From assembly GCF_000210075.1 (NCBI RefSeq), contig NC_021017.1, positions 242,694 through 306,693 on the forward strand: 64,000 bases of DNA, read 5' to 3'. This document shows, piece by piece, positions 56,451 to 64,000 of the stretch (positions within the stretch are counted from its first letter, which is position 1; every line of letters begins with the position of its first letter). This DNA is from Bacteroides xylanisolvens XB1A (GTDB lineage: Bacteria > Bacteroidota > Bacteroidia > Bacteroidales > Bacteroidaceae). The position numbers and the translations under genes are program-made. The notes beneath the pieces are model-generated. The model saw nothing but the letters and a program-made list of their open reading frames with translations. It did not search any database and had not been told where the DNA came from.

Positions 56451-57617
56451 TTAGTAAACTTCTACTTTCTCTGCAATTCTCTTAGCCTTGTCGCGCAACG
56501 CATCCAAATCAGCATCGAGCGGAGCGTAGCAAAGCACCACACCCATACGACGGTTGACGCGTGTAAACGGTTTGCCGAATATACGTAGATAGGTATCTTC
56601 TTCTTTGGTCACTTCTTCCAGTCCACGATATTGAGGGCGCTCCTGGCTGGCAATCGGAGAGAGGATGACGGCACTTGCGCCTATTCGTTCTTGCTTGATG
56701 CCCGGAATAGGCAGACCGAGCACGGCACGCAGGTGCAATTCAAATTCATTCAGATTTTGTGTTCCTGCCAAAGTTACCATGCCGGTATCGTGCGGACGTG
56801 GAGAAAGTTCGGAGAAATAGACTCCGTTTTCATGGCTTAGGAAGAACTCAACTCCCCAAAGTCCTGCGCCTGTCAACGCGCGGGTTACTTTTTCTGCCAT
56901 CTCTTCCGCTTCTTTCAAATGAGCAGGATCGATGTGTGCAGGCTGGAAACTTTCGCGATAGTCGCCACCTTTCTGCACGTGTCCGATAGGGGGGCAGAAC
57001 AGGGTGGGGCCGTTCTTTTGAGTAACGGTGAGCAGGGTGATTTCGCTGTCGAATTTGATAAATTCTTCAATGATAAGTTCGCGGATATCGCCACGGCTTC
57101 CGCTGCATCCGTATTCCCAGGCGTGTTCAAGTTCGTCGGCACTCTTCACCAGCGACTGTCCTTTACCGGAGGATGACATCAACGGTTTAACGACACAAGG
57201 GAAACCGATTTTAGCGGCAGCTTCTTTCAGTTCGTCCAATGTTTTGGCGTAGAAGTATTTGGCTGTTTTCAGTCCGAGCTCTTTGGCGGCAAGGTCGCGG
57301 ATAGCTTTACGATTCATCGTGAAGTTCACGGCACGGGCGCTGGGCACTACCTGTATGCCTTCTTTTTCGAAGTCATACAAACGTTCTGTGCGGATCGCTT
57401 CAATCTCCGGAACGATAATGTCCGGCTGGTGTTTCTTTACGACACGCTCCAGTTCTTCACCGTTCAGCATATCGAATACTTCAAATTCATCAGCCACTTG
57501 CATAGCAGGTGCTCCCGCGTATGAGTCGCAGGCAATGATGTGTTGACCTTTACGTTGAGCTGAAATTACAAATTCTTTTCCTAGTTCTCCGGAACCGAGT
57601 AACAGTATTTTCTTCAT
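56451..57617 (-). CDS. purT: Formate-dependent phosphoribosylglycinamide formyltransferase
   Basis: 388-residue ATP-grasp enzyme that formylates glycinamide ribonucleotide with formate and ATP in purine synthesis. N-terminal dinucleotide-like loop [20 protein letters not shown]-grasp blocks [20 protein letters not shown] and the metal-site segment [20 protein letters not shown]. It allows folate-free use of formate, which suits a fermentative anaerobe. The start is the second of two adjacent ATG codons. First gene of a pair with the GNAT gene. Confidence 0.95.
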   Translation of the reverse strand: MKKILLLGSGELGKEFVISAQRKGQHIIACDSYAGAPAMQVADEFEVFDMLNGEELERVVKKHQPDIIVPEIEAIRTERLYDFEKEGIQVVPSARAVNFTMNRKAIRDLAAKELGLKTAKYFYAKTLDELKEAAAKIGFPCVVKPLMSSSGKGQSLVKSADELEHAWEYGCSGSRGDIRELIIEEFIKFDSEITLLTVTQKNGPTLFCPPIGHVQKGGDYRESFQPAHIDPAHLKEAEEMAEKVTRALTGAGLWGVEFFLSHENGVYFSELSPRPHDTGMVTLAGTQNLNEFELHLRAVLGLPIPGIKQERIGASAVILSPIASQERPQYRGLEEVTKEEDTYLRIFGKPFTRVNRRMGVVLCYAPLDADLDALRDKAKRIAEKVEVY

Positions 57618-57644
57618 CATTTTGAGTGTTTTATATTAGTGGTG

Positions 57645-57652
57645 CAAAATTA
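57645..57652 (-). promoter_or_regulatory. Candidate -7 box for purT
   Basis: TAATTTTG on the minus strand, 28 bases before the ATG. Confidence 0.5.
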
Positions 57653-59917
<2,265 letters not shown>

Positions 59918-59929
59918 AAATATAGAGTG

Positions 59930-60175
59930 ATGAAAGAACTGCATTTGAGTATAGTATCGCCCGAAAAGAGCATATTCGACGGAGATGTGAAGATTGTCAC
60001 ATTGCCGGGCATGATCGGTTCGTTTTCTATTCTGCCGGGGCATGCGCCCATTGTATCGTCGCTGAAAGCGGGAACGTTGAGTTATACGACGATGGAGGGA
60101 GAAGAGCACACGATGGATATTCAGGGCGGTTTTGTTGAAATGAGTGACGGCACGGTTTCTGCCTGTGTTTCCTGA
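59930..60175 (+). CDS. atpC: ATP synthase F1 subunit epsilon
   Basis: 81-residue short epsilon subunit consisting of the N-terminal beta-sandwich only (MKELHLSIVSPEKSIFDGDV, LPGMIGSFSILPGHAPIVS). The C-terminal helical hairpin that inhibits ATP hydrolysis in longer epsilon subunits (about 135 residues in E. coli) is absent. It begins 12 bases after atpD. Short forms are usual in Bacteroidetes, as I recall. Confidence 0.92.
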   Translation: MKELHLSIVSPEKSIFDGDVKIVTLPGMIGSFSILPGHAPIVSSLKAGTLSYTTMEGEEHTMDIQGGFVEMSDGTVSACVS

Positions 60176-60255
60176 CGGAAGCCTTCCGGCACAAAGACCA
60201 AGTATCTAAAGATTGAAAAAAACGAGATAATAACCTTACAGAAAAACACAGTAAC

Positions 60256-60690
60256 ATGATGAATATTAGTAAAACTAAACGGAACTTTATCTGTTGGCAT
60301 ACCTTATTTGCAGTGATTAGTGCGGCGCTCGGAGCTGTTATCCTACACTTCGCTCTGCCGGGGCATTATTTCGGAGGGTATCCGTTTATACCGGTTTATT
60401 TTTACTTCTTCGGGTTGGCCAGCATCTATATGTTCGACGCTTGCCGGCGGCACGCTCCGCAGAGATTGTTACTGTTGTATTTGGCAATGAAGATGATAAA
60501 GATGATTCTTTCGCTGATTCTGGTCTTGATTTATTGCCTTGCTGTACGCGAAGAAGCCAGAGCTTTTTTACTGACGTTTATCTCGTTCTATTTGATATAT
60601 CTGATATTCGAAACCTGGTTTTTCTTCTCTTTTGAGATGAACCAGAAACGGAAAAAGAAAAATAAGAAGAAACATGAAACAGTTGCATAA
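60256..60690 (+). CDS. Four-helix membrane protein in the atp operon (AtpI/AtpR position)
   Basis: 144-residue membrane protein with four predicted helices (about 11-31, 43-59, 72-95, 102-122) and a very basic tail KRKKKNKKKHETVA. It sits between atpC and atpB, overlapping atpB by 17 bases, where other bacteria carry atpI or the N-ATPase genes atpQ/atpR. I do not recognise the family by sequence. A role in c-ring assembly or Mg2+ handling, as proposed for AtpI, is only inferred from position. Confidence 0.75.
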   Translation: MMNISKTKRNFICWHTLFAVISAALGAVILHFALPGHYFGGYPFIPVYFYFFGLASIYMFDACRRHAPQRLLLLYLAMKMIKMILSLILVLIYCLAVREEARAFLLTFISFYLIYLIFETWFFFSFEMNQKRKKKNKKKHETVA

Positions 60691-61813
60691 CATAGTAGCT
60701 CCGTTGATTCTGTTCTGTCTGATGGCAGCGGTCAGTTTGCCGGTTCTTGCGCAAGAGCAAGAGGGGGAAACGGTGGCGCAGCAGACGCAGGACGAAATTA
60801 CTCCGAAGGAGGAACAGGAGAACACGGTTGATGTGAAAGAAATTGTGTTCGGTCATATCGGCGACTCCTACGAATGGCATATTACAACATGGGGTAACAC
60901 GCATATTACTATACCGTTACCTATTATTGTTTATAGTAGCACTTCAGGTTGGCACACGTTCCTTTCTTCCCGTCTCGAAGAGAATGGAGGTACGTATGAA
61001 GGACTTTCCATCGCTCCCGCAGGAAGCAAATATGAAGGCAAACTGGTAGAGTATGACGCCGCAGGCGAACAGGTTCGCCCTTGGGATATTTCCATTACGA
61101 AAGTGACGTTTGCCTTGTTGTTCAACAGCGTATTGCTGCTCGTTATCGTGTTGTGTGTGGCACATTGGTACAGGAAACGTCCGCAAGGAGCCAAAGCACC
61201 GGGAGGATTTATCGGATTCATGGAGATGTTCATCATGATGGTGAACGACGATATCATCAAGAGTTGTGTCGGACCTAACTACCGGAAGTTCGCGCCATAT
61301 CTGCTGACAGCGTTCTTTTTCATCTTTATCAATAACATGATGGGATTGATTCCGTTCTTCCCCGGAGGCGCGAATGTGACGGGAAATATCGCTATCACGA
61401 TGGTGCTGGCGGTCTGCACGTTCCTTGCAGTCAATATCTTCGGTACGAAACATTACTGGAAAGATATTTTCTGGCCCGATGTACCTTGGTGGCTGAAAGT
61501 GCCTGTGCCGATGATGCCGTTCATCGAGTTCTTCGGAATCTTTACGAAACCGTTTGCTTTGATGATCCGTCTTTTTGCCAATATGCTGGCCGGACACATG
61601 GCGATGCTGGTGCTCACCTGCCTGATCTTTATCTCGGCAAGCATGGGGCCTGCGCTGAACGGCACGCTCACGGTGGCTTCCGTATTGTTCAACATCTTTA
61701 TGAATGCGCTTGAACTGCTGGTGGCTTTCATCCAGGCTTACGTATTTACGATGTTGTCGGCAGTGTTTATCGGACTGGCACAGGAAGGAGCCAGAGTGAA
61801 AACAGAAGAATAA
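60674..61813 (+). CDS. atpB: ATP synthase F0 subunit a
   Basis: 379-residue proton-channel subunit. Unlike the E. coli protein (271 residues), it has a signal-like segment (to about 26), then a charged region, a periplasmic extension to about 150, and then the usual helices. The essential arginine is in FALMIRLFANMLAGHMAMLVL. Further conserved parts are GLIPFFPGGANVTGNIAIT and ALELLVAFIQAYVFTMLSAVFIG. The long N terminus is a Bacteroidetes feature as far as I recall. It overlaps the 144-residue gene. Confidence 0.95.
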   Translation: MKQLHNIVAPLILFCLMAAVSLPVLAQEQEGETVAQQTQDEITPKEEQENTVDVKEIVFGHIGDSYEWHITTWGNTHITIPLPIIVYSSTSGWHTFLSSRLEENGGTYEGLSIAPAGSKYEGKLVEYDAAGEQVRPWDISITKVTFALLFNSVLLLVIVLCVAHWYRKRPQGAKAPGGFIGFMEMFIMMVNDDIIKSCVGPNYRKFAPYLLTAFFFIFINNMMGLIPFFPGGANVTGNIAITMVLAVCTFLAVNIFGTKHYWKDIFWPDVPWWLKVPVPMMPFIEFFGIFTKPFALMIRLFANMLAGHMAMLVLTCLIFISASMGPALNGTLTVASVLFNIFMNALELLVAFIQAYVFTMLSAVFIGLAQEGARVKTEE

Positions 61814-61903
61814 TCAATGAAACGCGGTGAAAACGTGACTGAACGAATACGGAATAAACGCGCGGAATGAGGAATTAAATAATAAAAACAAGAGAAAATA
61901 TAA

Positions 61904-62182
<279 letters not shown>

Positions 62183-62200
62183 TCAGGTATATAACAAGCG

Positions 62201-62303
62201 GATTTCGCAGGCGTAAAACCCTGTTTCTAAATGGGGGAGATCCTCATGCAATGGGCAGCCGCGAAATCGTAAATTGTAAATCGTAAAATCGTAAATAAAG
62301 ATT
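62201..62303 (+). other. Structured leader between atpE and atpF
   Basis: GATTTCGC (62201-62208) pairs with GCGAAATC (62261-62268), followed by a TCGTAAA-type tandem tract (62266-62300). A position between the c and b genes could set mRNA stability around the highly expressed c gene. Confidence 0.4.
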
Positions 62304-62807
62304 ATGTCATTACTATTACCTGATAGTGGCCTGCTGTTCTGGATGTTTCTCTCATTCGGGATTGTGTTCGTGATATTGGCGAAATACGGCTTCCCCGTCA
62401 TCATCAAGATGGTGGAAGGCCGTAAGACCTATATCGACCAGTCTTTGGAGGTGGCGAGGGAAGCTAATGCCCAGTTGTCTAAACTGAAACAAGAAGGCGA
62501 CGCATTGGTGGCAGCCGCCAACAAAGAGCAAGGACGCATCTTGAGGGAAGCAATGGAAGAACGTGACAAGATTGTTCACGAGGCCCGTAAACAAGCCGAA
62601 ATTGCCGCACAAAAAGAACTTGATGCGGTGAAACAACAAATCCAGATGGAGAAAGACGAAGCAATCCGCGACATCCGTCGCCAGGTGGCCGTGCTTTCTG
62701 TTGACATCGCCGAGAAAGTGCTCCGCAAGAGTCTTGAGGACAAGGATGCACAGATGGGCATGATCGACCGCATGCTGGATGAAGTACTAACCCCGAATAA
62801 GAACTAA
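62304..62807 (+). CDS. atpF: ATP synthase F0 subunit b
   Basis: 167-residue peripheral stalk subunit with one N-terminal membrane helix ([20 protein letters not shown], near 10-29), then a long charged coiled coil ([20 protein letters not shown] onward). It is one amphipathic helix to the end, as in family members. atpH starts 5 bases after its stop. Confidence 0.95.
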   Translation: MSLLLPDSGLLFWMFLSFGIVFVILAKYGFPVIIKMVEGRKTYIDQSLEVAREANAQLSKLKQEGDALVAAANKEQGRILREAMEERDKIVHEARKQAEIAAQKELDAVKQQIQMEKDEAIRDIRRQVAVLSVDIAEKVLRKSLEDKDAQMGMIDRMLDEVLTPNKN

Positions 62808-62812
62808 GGAAG

Positions 62813-63373
62813 ATGGAAGTCGGAATACTCTCAATGCGTTATGCAAAAGCTATCATTGAATACGCACAGGAAAAAGGTCTGGAAGACAGGTTGTATCAGG
62901 AGTTTCTGACCCTGTCGCACAGCTTTTGTGAACAGCCCGGTCTGCGCGAAGCGCTTGATAATCCCGTCATCACGACCAAGGAAAAGTTGGCGTTAGTCTG
63001 CACAGCTGCCGATGGTGACGGTAAATCGACCAGAGAGTTTGTCCAATTTATCACTTTGGTACTGCGAAACAGGCGTGAAGGCTATCTGCAATTTATCAGC
63101 CTGATGTATCTGGATCTCTACCGGAAGTTGAAACATATTGGCGTAGGAAAGCTGATTACAGCCGTTCCTGTCAATAAGGAAACAGAAGACCGGATCCGGT
63201 CGGCTGCCGCACATATCCTGCATGCTCAGATGGAGCTGGAAACGGTGATAGATCCTTCTATCGAAGGTGGGTTTATCTTTGATATCAACGACTATCGGTT
63301 GGATGCAAGCGTTGCCACGCAGTTGAAGCGAGTGAAACAACAATTTATTGATAAGAATAGGAGAATTGTATAA
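62813..63373 (+). CDS. atpH: ATP synthase F1 subunit delta
   Basis: 186-residue OSCP-type subunit. N-terminal helical bundle ([25 protein letters not shown]) and C-terminal [17 protein letters not shown], then [29 protein letters not shown] (the usual DPSLIGGF-type end). Its TAA overlaps the atpA ATG by one base (TAATG). Confidence 0.95.
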   Translation: MEVGILSMRYAKAIIEYAQEKGLEDRLYQEFLTLSHSFCEQPGLREALDNPVITTKEKLALVCTAADGDGKSTREFVQFITLVLRNRREGYLQFISLMYLDLYRKLKHIGVGKLITAVPVNKETEDRIRSAAAHILHAQMELETVIDPSIEGGFIFDINDYRLDASVATQLKRVKQQFIDKNRRIV

Positions 63374-64000
63374 TGTCTGAAAATATAAGAGTAAGCGAAG
63401 TATCCGATATATTGCGCAAGCAGCTCGAAGGAATCAATGCCAATGTGCAACTTGACGAAATCGGTACGGTGCTCCAGGTGAGTGACGGCGTAGTGCGTAT
63501 CTATGGACTACGGAACGCCGAGGCCAATGAATTGCTGGAGTTTGATAATGGTATCAAAGCAATCGTGATGAACCTCGAAGAGGACAACGTGGGTGCTGTA
63601 CTGTTGGGCCCGACGGACAAAATCAAAGAAGGATTCGTCGTGAAGCGTACCAAACGTATCGCCTCCATCCGTGTAGGAGAGGGCATGCTGGGACGTGTGA
63701 TTGACCCGCTGGGCGAACCGCTCGACGGCAAAGGATTGATTGGCGGCGAACTGTATGATATGCCTTTGGAACGTAAAGCTCCGGGAGTAATCTATCGTCA
63801 GCCTGTGAACCAGCCGTTGCAGACCGGATTGAAGGCTGTGGACGCCATGATTCCTATCGGTCGCGGACAGCGTGAGTTGATTATCGGCGACCGCCAGACA
63901 GGAAAGACTGCCATTGCGATTGATACGATTATCAACCAGCGCACTAACTTCCTGGCAGGCGACCCTGTATATTGTATCTATGTAGCTATCGGTCAGAAGG
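63373..64000 (+). CDS. atpA: ATP synthase F1 subunit alpha (partial, runs off the window)
   Basis: The first 209 codons of the regulatory nucleotide-binding subunit: [20 protein letters not shown] at the start, [56 protein letters not shown] and Walker [14 protein letters not shown] near residue 172. The frame is open to the end of the window. It is translationally coupled to atpH by the TAATG overlap. atpG is expected beyond the window. Confidence 0.96.
   Translation, partial: MSENIRVSEVSDILRKQLEGINANVQLDEIGTVLQVSDGVVRIYGLRNAEANELLEFDNGIKAIVMNLEEDNVGAVLLGPTDKIKEGFVVKRTKRIASIRVGEGMLGRVIDPLGEPLDGKGLIGGELYDMPLERKAPGVIYRQPVNQPLQTGLKAVDAMIPIGRGQRELIIGDRQTGKTAIAIDTIINQRTNFLAGDPVYCIYVAIGQK

Overview
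The window reads as chromosome of a Bacteroides species close to B. thetaiotaomicron. Three things point there: promoters of the TAnnTTTG (-7) type in front of many genes with no consistent Shine-Dalgarno; Bacteroides-typical products (SodB, NspC, DUF4301, paired NagA, Hcp with a Crp/Fnr regulator); and a gene order that, from memory and not checked, resembles the thiamine-to-ATP-synthase segment of B. thetaiotaomicron. I see no phage, integrase, complete insertion sequence or CRISPR array. It is ordinary core chromosome with a few regulatory and repeat features of interest.

Layout. 0.1-6.3 kb: thiamine operon on the minus strand (thiS-thiE-thiG-thiC-thiH-thiF-tenI) behind a TPP riboswitch. 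6.3-10.9 kb: orphan sensor kinase, SodB and a surface protein with YD-like repeats (minus). 11.0-14.1 kb: UvrD/PcrA helicase (broken by a frameshift) and a glycine-zipper lipoprotein (plus). 14.4-16.3 kb: flavodoxin-fold reductase and carboxynorspermidine decarboxylase. 16.4-17.0 kb: six tRNA genes (3 Gly-GCC, 2 Leu-CAG, 1 Leu-GAG). 17.3-19.6 kb: two tandem NagA paralogues. 19.9-28.1 kb: thioredoxin, then a TolC / adaptor / CzcA-type metal efflux system facing its own two-component system; the adaptor gene carries an in-frame TAG. 28.3-33.0 kb: acyl-CoA ligase, K+/H+ antiporter, uracil permease. 33.2-40.0 kb: Hcp, a Crp/Fnr regulator, an NtrB/NtrC-like pair, a beta-barrel protein and a phosphoesterase (all minus). 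40.3-43.3 kb: MacB/FtsX-type ABC transporter behind a sigma-54 promoter. 43.4-57.6 kb: MATE pump, HAD phosphatase, PanB plus MFS, RelA/SpoT, DUF4301, CAT-like acyltransferase, PagL-like lipid A deacylase, a broken Crp/Fnr gene, OafA-like acyltransferase, GNAT, PurT. 58.4-64.0 kb: F-type ATP synthase operon (atpD-C-x-B-E-F-H-A), atpA running off the end.

The best regulatory readings are (i) a perfect TGTAAC-N4-GTTACA palindrome about 42 bases upstream of the inferred hcp start site, next to its likely Crp/Fnr regulator, and (ii) a GG-N10-GC sigma-54 promoter with two abutting TGTCTAATWATTAGACA palindromes 55-95 bases upstream, in front of the ABC transporter and near the sigma-54 activator gene. 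Together they suggest a local NtrBC-like circuit driving the ABC exporter.

Four genes carry small lesions (pcrA, efflux adaptor, ABC permease, a Crp/Fnr gene). Three are single-base indels in or beside short homopolymers and may be sequencing errors; the fourth is a nonsense codon. Several long-stemmed intergenic inverted repeats occur, and two families are present twice.
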